A stretch of DNA of 64,000 bases, from contig OX419755.1 in assembly GCA_948567375.1 (NCBI GenBank), positions 4,655,001-4,719,000 on the forward strand, in the 5' to 3' direction. The notes beneath the pieces are model-generated. The model saw nothing but the letters and a program-made list of their open reading frames with translations, made no database searches and was not told where the DNA came from. How positions within the stretch are numbered: position 1 is the stretch's first letter; every line of letters begins with the position of its first letter. This document shows, piece after piece, positions 1 to 12,180 of this stretch. The position numbers were made by a program, and so were the translations under genes. This DNA comes from Lunularia cruciata. Lineage: Eukaryota > Streptophyta > Marchantiopsida > Lunulariales > Lunulariaceae.

Positions 1-783
1 ATGTGTGGCATTTCTGCCCAATAATGTTGAGGTGGAACTACTCTTTCACCTCTTCCCAATGCCCTTGCTATTCTTTGCACATAAGCAATGGCTTCAAATA
101 CCGTGCAAGGATTTTGTACAATGATTTCTTGGTGAATCCACTCCTTCAACCCTTGTTTGAAATTGTCAAGGACCTCTACTAGACTCATATTGGTTATTGC
201 AACTTGTAGATCTTGAAATGCCTCCACATACTCTTGTATGTTCTTGTTCTGTTTCAATCCCCAAACTCGGATCCAAGCCATCTGCACAAAATCCACCTAT
301 TAGAAATTTTTTAATAATTCTTCTTGCATCAATGTCCATGTGACCTCCCTTCTCTCCGCCAACATGGATCATTTTTAAGCATTGTACCATGTGAGGGCTT
401 TATTGGTCAAGTACCCACATGCAAACACACTTGCAGCATGCATGATGATCTATGTTGAGAACAATTTGAAATATCAATTCATTCTTGAGATTCAGTTCTC
501 CATTCTCATTGTATGTTGCTCCTTGTAAGGCTTGATGTTTCAGGTCTTCTTCATCCGGAGTAGCAATGTGGTTTCATTGTTGACTAGGTAGGCACGTGTG
601 CCTCTCCAAGTACTTTGATTGCAGATATTGGGTTTTGAGACGGCTCTTCTTCTTGCATTGTTTGATCATATTCCTAAGGGTCTGCACTTGACTTTGTAAT
701 GCTTGCATGGTCATCTTAATCTCTAAAAAAAATTTCAACATCCCCTTCATTCCTTGCACCAGCTCTTGCAAGTACGGATCCAT
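1..783 (-). pseudogene. Decayed gypsy gag (copy 1)
   Basis: Two open pieces in different frames (783-574 and 390-166) match the Gag pieces of the sister copies at 4522-4298 and about 57750-56900. The amino end carries a motif of the type LQELVQGMKGMLKFFLEIKM, probably a coiled-coil start of Gag. The retrotrans_gag-like part follows around 390-60. Frameshifts and stops separate the pieces, so no Gag can be made. The family assignment comes from comparison within the window. Confidence 0.65.
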
Positions 784-1352
784 AGTTCTTGCAACACTCT
801 ATTGCTATTGACTACTTCAATAGAGAGTTAATATGATCACTTTGGATTACACACAAACTATTTGGACTACCGTTGGGTTGGGACCTTGGAAGCTATCACT
901 CGTTGATAATATTCCTCACCAAAATTCATGACCACAAAATCTCTAAACATCACTTTCGGTCTCACTACATAACAAATTTCTACTTGAGTGTTGAAAGGGA
1001 GAAGATTTAGGACATTCAAATCCATCACAAAAAATGTAGATTGTCAAATCTCACTTTCTATCATAATATCACTACAAGTAGAATCACCAAGTTTGGTGAA
1101 TTCATTACTATGTCCATGAAGTCTGCTCCAAAATGGTAAATGAGGTATACTCTCACTTGCTCTCGCTGAATGTACATGACCTTGATGTGAAACGGATTCT
1201 AAAATGGAAGCTCCTTTAGGAGCTTCTATCCCATCCTCTTTCTAAAACACTCCTATCCTATCAATTTCTCTATGGGTTTTCACTCCAAAAATGTTGTCTC
1301 AGTAGCCCATGTGCTTCCAAGAGGGTTGATCCACTCTCTTGGATTGGAAACA

Positions 1353-1368
1353 CCTACTTTGATGCCAT
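1353..1368 (-). other. tRNA primer binding site, gypsy copy 1
   Basis: Directly next to the LTR end, the minus strand reads ATGGCATCAAAGTAGG, a variant of TGGTATCAGAGC, the site complementary to the 3' end of initiator Met-tRNA. Sister copies have TGGTATCAAAG (5127) and TGGTATGAGAG (58332). Confidence 0.7.
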
Positions 1369-2096
1369 TGTAATGTTGCAAGGATAGAAAGGAAACACAG
1401 ATGCACAAAAAAAAGTTTCACACTCAAACTATGATGCCCCAAAGGAGCACCTTCTCTTTATAATATAGACAAAGAGGATCTCCTCCAAGGAAGCTCCACC
1501 ATAGGATTAGACATATAGATAGGTGACATTTCAGAAAGCTCTACCCTTGGATTACTTACTTGGATGGGTGGCATGTCGGTCTTGGTCTTATCTACTTGGT
1601 AAAACAAGCTTTGACAAGAGGGAATATTTTAGGGAATCTCAAAATTACATAGGTGAGGTACTGTTGGAAAGCTCTCAACAAGAAAAGGTAGGAGGAGGGA
1701 AGGTTAGCCTTTTCTCTTGGGGGAAAATTTTCACATTTTCAAGGCCTAATTCACCCGTTTAGGCCTCCAAAATTGCCTTCAAAGATTTTAGGTATATTTT
1801 GGTTCCTACTCTATTAGTAGAAGTCCCCTTTTGGTGATACCTCTTTCTGATCTATTTAGTCCATCATGTGTAACATCCTTCCAAATCTTACCAAACCAAT
1901 TCTCACCTTTAAATCATATGTCTAGCTATTGTATCTAAGGTTTTCAAGTCTATTTTGGTTTCTGCCCTATTAGTAGAAGTACTGTTTTTGTGATTACTTC
2001 TATCTGATCTATTTTTTCCATCATGTATAACATCATTCAAGATGTTACCAAACCAAATTTCACATCTAGATCATATGGCTAGCTCTTGGTATTACA
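1369..2096 (-). repeat. 5' LTR of gypsy copy 1
   Basis: 728-bp LTR that begins tgtaat and ends attaca on the plus strand, the inverted TG/CA ends of LTR elements. It is similar over its length to the LTRs at 5128-5854, 41273-41861, 42732-43480 and 58333-59071. Shared blocks include ccaaaggagcacctt and the tctagctattggtattaca terminus. Confidence 0.8.
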
Positions 2097-2960
2097 CTGA
2101 CTCTTTGCTCCAAGTAGTCTTCTTTAGACTTGCCAACTCATACTTCAAGATTTTGGCATACAATTGATTATGTCTTAGAATTTGGAGAACTTCTTGTAGA
2201 TGTTGCTTTTTTTCACTCATTGTTCTATTATAAACAAGAATGTCATCTAGGAAACAATAATATATTTATCCAAGTATGGACAAAATATGTCATTCATCAA
2301 ACTCATGAAAGTGGCCAAAATATGTCATTCATCAAACTCATGAAAGTGGCCGGTGCATTGATGAGGCCAAACGTCATCACTAGGTACTCAAAGTGACCAT
2401 ACCTTGTCTAAAATATAGTCTTGTGGATGTCTTCTTTTGCAATCCAAATTTGGTTGTAACCGCTCTTTAGATCAAGTTTGGTGAAGTGTTTTGCCTCATT
2501 GAGTTGATCAAACAAGTCATCCATGCAGGGTAAGGGGTATTTTTTTCTTCACCTTTTGCTGATTTAGGCCCCAATAGTCAATGCACATGCGCATTGTACT
2601 ATCTTTTTACTTCACAAAAAAGACACTAGCTCCATATGGTGATATGCTTGGTTGGATAAATCCTTTTTGCAACATATCCTTGATTTGAGCCTTACATTCC
2701 TCTAACTCATGAGGTGATAGATGATATGGAGCCTTACAAGGAGGTGCCTTCCCATGAATTATCTCACTTTATGATCAACTCTCTTTTTTGGTGGTAATCC
2801 TCAGAGTAGGTAATCTAAGAAAACATCTTGAAACTCATTGACCACATCTCTTAGTTTCTCAAGAACTTTTCTATTGAGTTGTGCACTCTAGACTTCTTGT
2901 ATTACCCCCATGAAACATCTATTTGTCTTACAAATAGCTACTATCCCTATGATATATAGA
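2097..2960 (-). pseudogene. Decayed gypsy reverse transcriptase (copy 2)
   Basis: In minus-strand frames one reads MRMCIDYWGLNQ (RT motif for template binding, near 2590) and [10 protein letters not shown], a variant of the YIDD catalytic box, near 2224-2260. Several stops and frameshifts intervene. A perfect 35-bp tandem duplication at 2281-2350 adds a further frameshift. It would have copied element RNA into DNA. Confidence 0.75.
2281..2350. repeat. 35-bp tandem duplication inside RT pseudogene
   Basis: The unit starting caaaatatgtcattcatc occurs twice in direct succession (2281-2315 and 2316-2350) without a mismatch. It is absent from the related copy near 45830. The length is not a multiple of three. 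Confidence 0.9.
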
Positions 2961-3114
2961 GGTAATTCTTGCCTATGTCCTCTCTTTAACTCTAATGATC
3001 TTTCATTGGCGAGTCCTCACTACTTTCTTCCTCCAATCAACTATGGGGTTGTAGTGCTCCATCCATGGCATACTTAGGATTGCATCATAACAAGCTAACT
3101 ATATCACTTGCCAC

Positions 3115-3525
3115 TCAATTGTTTCCTCTAAACTCCAATTGATACTCTCTTATAGAGAATTCTACCTTTCTAGGTAACCACTCAATCCTCTTTGTCTGCA
3201 CTTTAGATAATTCTACTTCCTCATTCTCATCCTTCTCTAGATTTATTCCCAACCTTATTGCAATAAAGAGAGACAAGAAATTCTTTGTTGCTCCAAGGTC
3301 TATCAATACTCTCACCTGATTTCCTTCTAGGACTCTCTTTACAACAATCAATTGTGAGCTTGTCTTTGTTAGTTTCTTCACACTTGTCCTCTTCCTTCCC
3401 CCACTATTTTTCTTTTCCATTGAGCCAATAAGGTTGTGAGGTAAATTTACTAGCAATCTTTGTTTTTTGAGGTGATTTCTACATCTTCCTCTTCGATTCT
3501 TCTCTCCATGTTGTCCAAAGATCAC
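3115..3525 (-). pseudogene. Gypsy gag tail and aspartic protease (copy 2), decayed
   Basis: Open 136-codon piece. The motif VRVLIDLGATKNFLS corresponds to the retropepsin active site D-S-G-A-T, here with Leu in place of Ser, so it is probably inactive. The upstream part is Lys/Arg-rich, as in the Gag nucleic-acid-binding tail. It lies between gag (3547-4522) and RT, the usual gypsy order. The same region of the sister element at 56330-56600 reads VLIDPIATNNFLS. Confidence 0.7.
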
Positions 3526-3546
3526 CTATATGGAGGTGGAGGGCTT

Positions 3547-4530
3547 CTAGGAATAATTGATAATTGATGGCAAGGTGCCCAACTTGACCACAATTGTAAC
3601 AACAATAATATTTTGCACAAGTCCCTTCTCCTTGTGGGACCCCATCTCTTCTTTCTTCAACCCATCTCCATTCTCCTTTGGGTGGTCGTGCTCCTCGTTC
3701 TTTGAATCAAATATGTTCTTTGAATCAAAGTCCATAGGGACTAGTCCACCAAACTGTTGTGTTTCAACCCAATTATGTTGCATCAAGATGACCCTTTCAG
3801 CTCCTCCTATTGTCCTTGCTATTCTTTGAGTACAAGCAATGGCTTTAAAAATGAGGGCTTTGCACCATTACTTCTTGGCAGATTTGCTCTTTCAACCCTT
3901 GTTTGAAATTATTGAGAGCTTCTGCTAGACTTATGTTGGTTATTGCAACTTGTAAATTAAGGAATGCCTCCATATATTCTTGTATATTGTTCTTCTACTT
4001 CAATCTCCATATTTGGGCCATCTACACCAATTCCACCAATTGGAAGTTCTTTAGCAGCCCTTCTTGCATGGTCATCCAAGTGACCTCCCTTCCTTCTACC
4101 AACATTGATTGTTCTCAAGCAATGAACCATGTGAGAGCTTTATCCATCAAGTACTAACATGCAAATACACAGGTAGAATGATCAATGATTTCAATTGTGA
4201 AAAATCAAAAATATTGATTTATTCTTGAAATCCAATTCTCCACGACTCCCATGGAATGTTATCCCTTGTAAGGCTTGATGTTTCAAGTCTTCTTCATCTA
4301 TAGTAACAATGTGGCCTTGTTGTCGACTGGGTCTGATGTCCTTGGCATGAGTGACTCTCCATGTGCTTCAGTCGCTGGTATTGGGTTTTGGAATGACTTC
4401 CCTTTGTGCATTGCTTTACCATTCTTGAAGGTACATACTTGACTTTGGAATGCCTCCATGGTCATCTTGATCTCCCAAAACTCATTCAACATTCCTTGCA
4501 TTCCTTGCATCAACTCTTGCAACTATAGAT
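3547..4530 (-). pseudogene. Decayed gypsy gag (copy 2)
   Basis: Minus-strand pieces at 4522-4298 (MQELMQGMQGMLNEFWEIKM) and 3786-3547, with broken retrotrans_gag sequence between, match Gag of copies 1 and 4. Several frames are needed, so the gene is dead. The plus-strand ORFs here (3557-3829, 3903-4157) are shadows. Confidence 0.6.
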
Positions 4531-5127
4531 CCATGATTACTACACACAACATTGCTCAATCTCTACTTCCTATTTCAATAAAGTGTTTATATGATTTCTC
4601 TAGAAAGGAGCACAAACTATTGGAACTACCATTGGGACCTTAGAGTCTATCACTCATTGATAGTATTCGTTGTCAAAATTATGAACCCTAAATATTACTT
4701 TTGGTCGGACTACATAACAGATTTCTATTTGAGTGTCGAAAGGGAGAGGATTTGGTATATTCAAATACATCATAATGGAATGTAGATTGTCAAATCTCAC
4801 TCTTTATTGTAGATCACCATAGGTAGAATCACCAAGTTTTGTGAATTCATCACTATATCCATGAACTTTGTTTTGAAATGAAAATAAGATACACTCACTT
4901 GCTCATACTAGATGTACATAATCTTGATGTGGAATGGATTTAGGAATGGAAAATGTGGTGTTGGATATTGTCCTCCTAGAGCCTCCATCCCATCCTCTCT
5001 CTACACTCCTTATCTATCAAATTACATTGCAGTGTCTCTCCTCAAAATTTACTCAATCTCAATAGCCCATGTTCTTCCAAGAGGGATGATTCGCTCTCTT
5101 GGATTGAAACACCTACTTTGATACCAT

Positions 5128-5854
5128 TGTAATCTTATGAGGATAGGAGACTTGAAGAGAAACACAAAAGAAGAAACACACAATTTCACACTCAACCTTT
5201 GATGCTCCAAAGGAGCACCTTGACTATATTATATAGCAAAGTGGACTCCTCCAAAGGAAGCTCCACCCTTGGATCAGATACATGGATTAGTAACCTGTAA
5301 TTGAGCTCTATCCTTAGATTGGTTGCATGCATGGGTGACATGTCAATCAAACCATCTTTGATCAAAGGGAATCTTTAGAGAATCTTCTTGCAGGAATATC
5401 CAAATTGCATGGGTGAGGTACCATTGGGAAGCTCTCAATGAGACAAACTTGGGGGTAGGGAAGGCCAGCCATTCCTCCATAAGGGGAGAATCTGCACATT
5501 TTTTAGGTCTAATTCATCCATTTAGATTTCTTAAATTTGCTAAAGTTTCCAAACTATTTTGGCTCTTGCCCTAATAGTAGAAGTCCTCTTTTGGTGACAC
5601 CTCTATCTGAACTACCTAGACCATCATGCATAACAACCTTCAAGATTTTACCAAGCTAATTTCCACCTTTAGATAATATGTCTAACTTTTGGTATTACAA
5701 TTTCAAGCTACTTTTGGCTCTTGTCCTATTATCATAAGCGTTCTTTTGGTGACACCTTTATCTGATCTACCTAGCCCATTATACATAACATCTCTCAAGA
5801 TGTTATCAAATCACTTTTCAACTTTAGACTATATGTCTAGCTATTGATATTACA
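5128..5854 (-). repeat. 5' LTR of gypsy copy 2
   Basis: 727-bp LTR from tgtaatcttatgagg to gatattaca. The adjacent minus-strand sequence, ATGGTATCAAAGTAGG (5127-5112), is the Met-tRNA primer site. An internal ggtattaca near 5693-5701 suggests that the LTR end region is partly duplicated. Confidence 0.8.
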
Positions 5855-7258
5855 CCATGCTAGCCAATCTCTACTCCAATTGCTCAATCCGAGTAGCCAT
5901 GGTTGTATCAAAAACAAGGTTAGGTACTGCACCCCTACCAGGTGTGGATCCTCTACCACCACCTCATCCTCCATGACCTAGAGTTCCTCTACCACCTACC
6001 ATAGCAGCCCTACCACTATGTAACTCCAAGTGAAGGTCAAAGCATTGGTCACTAGTGTGACCAAATTTGTGGCAATGGTCACATTGTCTCTATGTTGGCT
6101 TTGATGTTCCAGAGGTATCATGTTCATTACCCTAAGTGCACTCTCTCTTGTGTTGAGGTCCACCACAAGTTCAACAAGCAACACCACCACTCTCTGGCTA
6201 TTGTTGACTTGCAAATGAAGGTAAGGGTCTAGCTACACTAGGCACTCCACTTGCTCCATAGAATTTGGGTTGTCCACTTCATCCCTAGAAGCCAACATGG
6301 CATGGTGCACTCTACTACACTCTAGAAAAAGTAATAGTTGTGGATGAGGTCTTCTACCAAATCCAAATATTACCACTCTCTCCTCCACCATGTTGAGCTC
6401 AATGTGCTCAACCAAACTAAAGACCATAGGCAAAGTAGGTGAAGTAGCCAGTAACAACATAACATCATGTACTCTATGTCGCAGCTCCTTATCCAAGACT
6501 CTCATACCAAAACTAGAATGCTTGGGTCTCAATAACTCCCTAAGTGAAATTGATCAGCCATCTCATGTGAGTGTATGCCTTGCATTGGCTCTCTCTAGTC
6601 TTTTGTTGGAACGGCAAGCTCCTCAACTTATCAATCCGCACTCCTTTGTAACTTTGCCTTAAGCATTGGAAGAACTCTACCATAGGGTTCAATCTTGGTA
6701 TTACACCACCTCTTGTAGTGGTGCCCCCACTCATAGTAGCACCATCTCCAATTTGCACCTCCACTAGATCCACCAACACTACTAGAGTTAGAACTTGTGA
6801 GTATTGTCAATCTACCTCTAGCAACCAAGCTTGAAGTGATGGAGATGTAGTTTAAAGACCAATACTGTCTCCATAGCTCAATCTCTCCCAAGTGAGCTCT
6901 CCTAAACTCATGATAGTCATCCATTGGTGGACACTCCAAGTGCTGAAACAACCCCTTCCATGCCATGAAAATATGAACAAAGTTGTATTTTGCATCTATT
7001 GCAAATCACACCAATTATTGAACTCTTTGTAAAATAATCTAACTCAATGGTACCCATTCTACCAGCGTAGTGATTAGAGCCTTTGGATATCCCATAAATC
7101 TCATCTATATTCCACAATAATGGTATAATGGTGTGCAGACACCAAGGGCATTCTCAATTAAATTAGTTTTTATATTAAGTTCTTATATCAAACTCCCACT
7201 CAAAGTTAATCTACTCTCTCATCAAGATATGAGATACAAGTTGATACCAAGTGTCACT
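5855..7258 (-). pseudogene. Old gag fragment of the methyltransferase-bearing Ty3 family
   Basis: This stretch aligns with the Gag part (about 53950-52770) of the element at 46097-55800. The best piece, 6966-6631, starts MAWKGLFQHLECPPMDDYHE; the young element has the same motif with one change. Further matches are the GVRIDKLRSL block and the asymmetric end catgctagccaatctctactcc. It is broken into many frames and far more decayed than the young copy. The left edge is cut by the LTR of copy 2; the right edge fades out near 7258. It shows that the family has been active more than once in this genome. Confidence 0.8.
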
Positions 7259-10035
7259 TCGGGAAAATCCATTGCGTATTATAGTGTTATCTCCTCTAGA
7301 CTCACCAAAATCTACACTAATGTAGATTTAGTTCGTTCCACTTGAGAATTTTACTTTGCTTGCATCGCGTTGAACTCCTGACTGGAAATCGGTTTAGATA
7401 TTGGGTTTTGAAATTTATAGTTTCACCAATTCAGCCGCAATTTCGGGTGGATTCTTCGTTCGACTTGAGAATCTAATTTTTCTCGCTTCACTTCGAGCTG
7501 AACTCCGCTCCAGTTGTGTGTTGAAAAAGAATGGCTTCTCTGCATGTAACAACTATCAAAGTTTAACCGCCACCTAGCTCAGGGAAAACTCTGTTAAGAA
7601 ACATGTAGGGAGGGGCTATATTGACTATGCAGGTACTAACCTCACAGTGGGTATAACCACAGAGCGAGTGAAGTCTCACAAGAACCTACAAGAACGGCCA
7701 CCATACAAGAGTAACAAGTTGAGAAAAGGGTGCACTCGGAGATCAGCAAACTACATCTACTAGCTGACGCCTATGGTTTCGCCTCGTTTAATGTGCAGAC
7801 TGCACATCCACAGACTGCGCTGAATGAATCCGTGGTTTCGCGTCGTTTAATGTGCAGTTAATCAGCTAGATATGCAATCAATCAGTAATAATTTTATCGT
7901 AACGTTTTTTAAAGAATTATCATGGGTACCACCTGGCTTTGAATTTTTGCTATGTACATCTAGACCCATACAGCTTTAAAATGAGATATCGATGAAAGTG
8001 ATCTGTTTATAAGATCCAAAGTTAGCGTATTAGTAATATAAATATAGTTGGCCCGAGACTCCGGTGAGGAAGCTTTGTATCGTAACATCTCGGTATACAG
8101 AAATCTGATCCATGAAGATCGCCACGTTAGTTAGGGATTGTTTCTACACAGGAAGAAACAATGAAGCCACCATGATCAGTGAAGAAAGGATGTCATATTT
8201 TCACAGCGGTATTAATGGGACTTGAGAACGATTACAAGCGATTCATCATTGTCAATGGGAACGCCTTGTTCGTCCAGAGAGGTTATGCGCAGGATCTACA
8301 GCCAACCACGTGCAAAAGCTTACGTGTATGCCTCGTTATATCAAACTATGCATGATCGAAGATCTTTGATCCTGCGTTTCGAGCGGATCTTTAAGATCTG
8401 CTTGCCGCTTGCGTACATCAGAAATTTTAAGCACCCTGAGTGAACAGATGTGCCAAAAATCAGTTGTGATTTCAGATTTCAATTCGAAACAGAAGATAAT
8501 CTAGCTCTGATTCCTGTTATCATAATGTTGGCCAGTGGTATGAGTTGTGATGTTAGTAGTTTACGTTCTTCTCAAATTGGACAGCAATGTGCACCGATTT
8601 GTTGTTACGGATTCGTCCAGTAATAACCCCGACAAACTTAAATATTTCTCTAGCTTTTCTGTGTACTCGCTCTGTACAGCCAATTTTACACAACCCATTC
8701 ACATCTCTGATACCCTTTGCTTGCTGTTTTACGCGTCTTCGCAGTTGTGCAATCGCCGGTACCAACTTAACATCCCTGAAAGCGGTACTATCGGTCTTGA
8801 TATTGTACTCTTTCATAGTTTTCTATCGGATGATCACGAAGATGCATATTTGCGGTGTTGGAAGCGGGGGGAAGACCCAACATCTTCTCTTTAAAGTTTG
8901 CTCGCTGAAGCTTTTTCCATGCCCGTATAGTTGCAGCTGCATACCATGGAAGTATCGACATAACTGATAGAAAAGGTCGGATGTACGGAATTGGATAGAA
9001 TCTCGTCACATTTCTCATCATTCTCGCGGATGGGAGAGAATTGTCCGGTAGTGCTTGTAGGTACTGTTTGAGGGTTAGTACTAAAAGAAGTTTATAGGTT
9101 ACTGTGTATGAAAGCAGAAGAGATTGGTACGGGAGGAAAACACATCAACATGTACCAGTATCCTTATTTGGATTTGCTGAGAAATTTGAGAGGATCATTT
9201 TTCTATGCCACAGCCCTTTCAGATTCCCTAACTCTAGGGAATGCCAAAGCAAAGGAAAAGCCCGTCGTTTCCATACTTGGATCTGCTCAATCCAGAGGGC
9301 GACACTAGCTTCGCAACACTGTGCCGAAGACATGGTTGGAAGGTAACGGGAATCTCTGCAGGCAATGAGACCGATACGCAGACCTTAACCTTAACTCTTT
9401 GTAATCATCACACGAACTTATGTTTGCTGTTCAGATTGTTTGAGAGGTTTCTAAACCTGTATTTCCGTTCACAAATGGTGTAGCATCTGTTCCAATTACA
9501 AACATATAAACGTATTGTTCTCCTTACACAGTTCTGTCATGAGCTTCATAATAAAATCACTTCAACGAATTCGTATATTTTTACTGAATGTTGCACCATG
9601 TGAGACTCAAACCCCGTCGTTTTTCATTCACTTCTTTGCTCTTACAATCAAAGAGATATCCACTGGGAGGACACAAACATCAGCCCTTGTGACTCAAGAA
9701 GCATCCACAAGAAACGGCACAGATGGCGGGTCCTTCTGTGGCGTTCCTGGAGAATATCACTAGATTGACTGCAATCCTAAGGATCGAAAGTCGACGAGGT
9801 CTTCTGTTTCTAGATCCATTTGCAAATAGGAAGCACGCTCAAGAAACGAGCACATTTCAAACACTCACTCGTATTCTGAAGTGATGACGAGGAGTTATTG
9901 ATGGAACGAATCAGAAAAGCTGGTCTGTGCCTCTTCATCCATGGTCATGATCGTTTAGACTTATTATCCTACTCAAGAGTGGATATGTTAAGAATACACT
10001 ATGTGGCACCAGAACTTAGAATCATATGTGGTTGG
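7259..10035. other. No recognisable gene
   Basis: About 2.8 kb of mixed composition. Short ORFs exist (for example minus 9021-8788 and 8816-8553, plus 9104-9483) but none carries a domain I recognise and their frames do not join. A short direct repeat, tggtttcgc-tcgtttaatgtgcag, occurs near 7793 and 7840. Remnants of a decayed gene cannot be excluded. Confidence 0.5.
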
Positions 10036-10293
10036 TGTTGATAGAGTATCACAAGCTAATATTCCCAGCGGATAGTGTACGCGGGAAAGTTTAATCTTTA
10101 GGCACCATTTTAAATCTCCAGTGAAGAGAGGCTCAACGTACTTGAGTACTTTTCTCTTCCTATATAAATTGGAGCAGTACTTGTGTAGACCCTTCTTTGG
10201 TGAACTTAAGTATCTACACTTCTCATTTTTCACTTTGTAATCTTGCTCTATATCATAGATTCCTATTCCAGTTTTGGTAATCTTTAACAGCAC
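10036..10293 (+). repeat. 5' LTR of copia element
   Basis: Matches the right LTR over the first 130-140 bases (for example gagtatcacaag, taatattcc, gggaagtttaatctt, ccattttaaat, ggtgaagagag). The right edge is uncertain because the other LTR is truncated; aacagcaca near 10293 is the best guess. A TATA-like tatataaatt lies at about 10161. Confidence 0.65.
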
Positions 10294-10620
10294 AGGAAGT
10301 CTTCTATGGTTTTAGGCGGTGTCTTTAGCTGACTGAATCTGACTCTGCCACAAAGTTGGGGACTGGGGACAACACTGTGACTGCCCTTGCCCCACTGGGG
10401 ATGACAGGCAACTACTGCTACTGATGGAATCAGACTGGGGAGGGACACTAGCGGCAACACGAATCTAGTGGCTGGTGGAATCCGACAGGAACTTGGGGGA
10501 TTGGGGACAACACTGGGGACTGCTCTTGCCCCATGGGACAACGGGTACCTAATACTATAATACAGTATTAGATCGGAAGATAGATTGTGAGAGCCTTTGA
10601 GTCCAAACTGGTGAGAGTAT
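10294..10620. other. GC-rich block between copia LTR and gag
   Basis: Richer in G and C than the rest of the element. Two similar blocks of about 50 bases, both containing ggggacaacactg and ttgccccat/ac, lie near 10345-10400 and 10495-10540. No primer site is evident. It may be an insertion or a peculiar leader. Confidence 0.4.
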
Positions 10621-10879
10621 CTCAATTGCGAAGTGATTTGATTTTATCGACTTGTGCCAATAGTACTAAACTAGATAAGTATGGTGATATCACGGGTGAA
10701 GCCTTGACAAAAAAAATTTATTCAATATGCAAATACAAAATGTATCTCTTCTTGAAAGGCTAAGAATTGTTTGATGTTGTCATAGGGATTGAAACTTGTA
10801 CAGTAGATCCTCCTTCACATCTAGAGAAATGAGCTAATCAAGCAGTGCACTAGCTAATCAAATCATGCACTATCTTTCT

Positions 10880-11257
10880 TTGTGTGTTTCACCATCATTG
10901 TTTGATTACATACAAGGTGTTGATACTCCCAAGGAGATTTGGGATGTATCAGGAAAATATTTCTAAGACATCAAAGGTAAGAAAGCTTCAACTGAAGCAG
11001 CAATTAATGGAGGTTAAGAAAGATAAATTGTGCATCACCAATTATTTTATCACATCCTTGGTTTGGTTGAACAGCTGAATAGCATTAGAGTTAAGGTTGA
11101 TAATGATCTAATTCTTCATACTCTTCAAGGTCTACCAAAGGAGTATAAACGTTTGGGGACATCTATAGCTATTAAAGATACTTACACTCTATCCATCTAT
11201 AGCTATAAAAGATACTTACACTCTATCCGACAAGCTAGTCCCAATGTTAGTCTTTGA
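10880..11257 (+). pseudogene. Copia gag remnant
   Basis: The piece reading LHTLQGLPKEYKRLGTSI matches the UBN2/copia-gag hallmark (I-L-x-G-L-P-x-E-Y). A 34-bp tandem duplication at 11161-11228 shifts the frame directly behind it. Confidence 0.65.
11161..11228. repeat. 34-bp tandem duplication inside copia gag
   Basis: The unit beginning atctatagctattaaagat occurs at 11161-11194 and 11195-11228 with one mismatch. It is a frameshifting duplication like the one at 2281. Confidence 0.9.
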
Positions 11258-11549
11258 AAAGATGCAGTTGTAAGGTGGTGTCCATGGTACTGTCACTGAA
11301 GATCAGGAGAGGTAGGGCAAGAGGCAAAGGACATGGGAGTCACTTCAAGAAGGTGCAGTTGGTAGAGGTCGCTCTTCATAACAACATTTGTGTAGCACAA
11401 TGGAAGTTCATCATGGATAGGTTTTGTAATATTGCAAATCAAAAACTCATTATAAGAAGACCTATTTTAAGAAGCAAGCTGATATTCAAACAGGGAAACT
11501 TACTCAACAGAACTTTATCAAGAAGAATTCCAAAGATCATCTACTAACT

Positions 11550-12180
11550 ATGACTCATATTGCTGCATTGATGACCAAGAGTGAAGAAGAGTTGTTCATC
11601 TATTGCAGGTGTTCAAACCACATGATCCATCAAGTTAGTACATTCAGTTCCAAAGAACCATTATCTGAATTATTGTTTGTGAATGCAAGTGATGATATTG
11701 AGCATACTAATACTCATACGGATACTATCCCATTCTCATTCTCATCAGGGGATTTTAATGGTTTAGGAGAAGTCCTTCATGTGCCTACAATCACCAAGAA
11801 TTTATTTTTTATTGCCAAGTTACTGAGAAGGGTTTTTAGTGTATATTTAAACAAGATGATGTATTTATCAACAAATATGAGAAATGTGCTATTCTTGTAG
11901 GATGTAAATTTGGATCAAAAATAGGAAATGTTTAAGTTAGACATCAAGATCACCACTACTACAAATCAGAATGTTATGTTTATTCATGGCTTGGCTGCAC
12001 TTTCAGATATTGAGATATGGCATAAAAGAGTGGCTCACATGAACTTGCAAAGATTAAAGATGATACCTACCTCAGATCTGGTTACAGATCTTCCAATATT
12101 CTCTTATGCTTTCTCTATAGGAGTTGTGATGCTTATCAATTTGGTAAGCAAGCTAGATAGCATTTGAAACATCATGGTAC
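11550..12180 (+). pseudogene. Copia protease and pre-integrase remnant
   Basis: In the plus-strand piece 11550-11900 the protease active-site region is recognisable as CRCSNHMIH where copia has D-S-G-A-S-N-H-M, so the catalytic Asp-Ser-Gly is lost. The piece 11928-12167 contains IEIWHKRVAHMNLQRLKMI, the conserved W-H-x-R-L-G-H GAG-pre-integrase zinc region. A stop near 11900 and a frame change separate the two. Confidence 0.7.

Larger units (their letters stand above)
1..2096 (-). mobile_element. Ty3/gypsy element copy 1: 5' LTR, leader and gag, running off the window
   Basis: Minus-strand gypsy copy whose 5' end faces right. From right to left it holds a 5' LTR (1369-2096), a Met-tRNA-type primer site, an untranslated leader and decayed gag. 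The rest lies outside the window. It abuts reverse-transcriptase sequence of copy 2 at 2097, so it seems to have jumped into that copy. The same family recurs at 41273-43480 and 55801-59071. Confidence 0.8.
2097..5854 (-). mobile_element. Ty3/gypsy element copy 2 (5' LTR to RT), interrupted
   Basis: Minus-strand gypsy copy. From right to left: 5' LTR 5128-5854, primer site, leader, gag about 4530-3547, protease 3525-3115 and reverse transcriptase about 2960-2097. RNase H, integrase and the 3' LTR are cut off where copy 1 begins. Its LTR abuts, and so interrupts, the gag fragment at 5855-7258. Confidence 0.75.

Noticed and set aside
8553-9021. Two overlapping minus ORFs that might be exons of an old gene
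   Set aside because: The frames do not join, no splice sites fit convincingly and no family is recognised.
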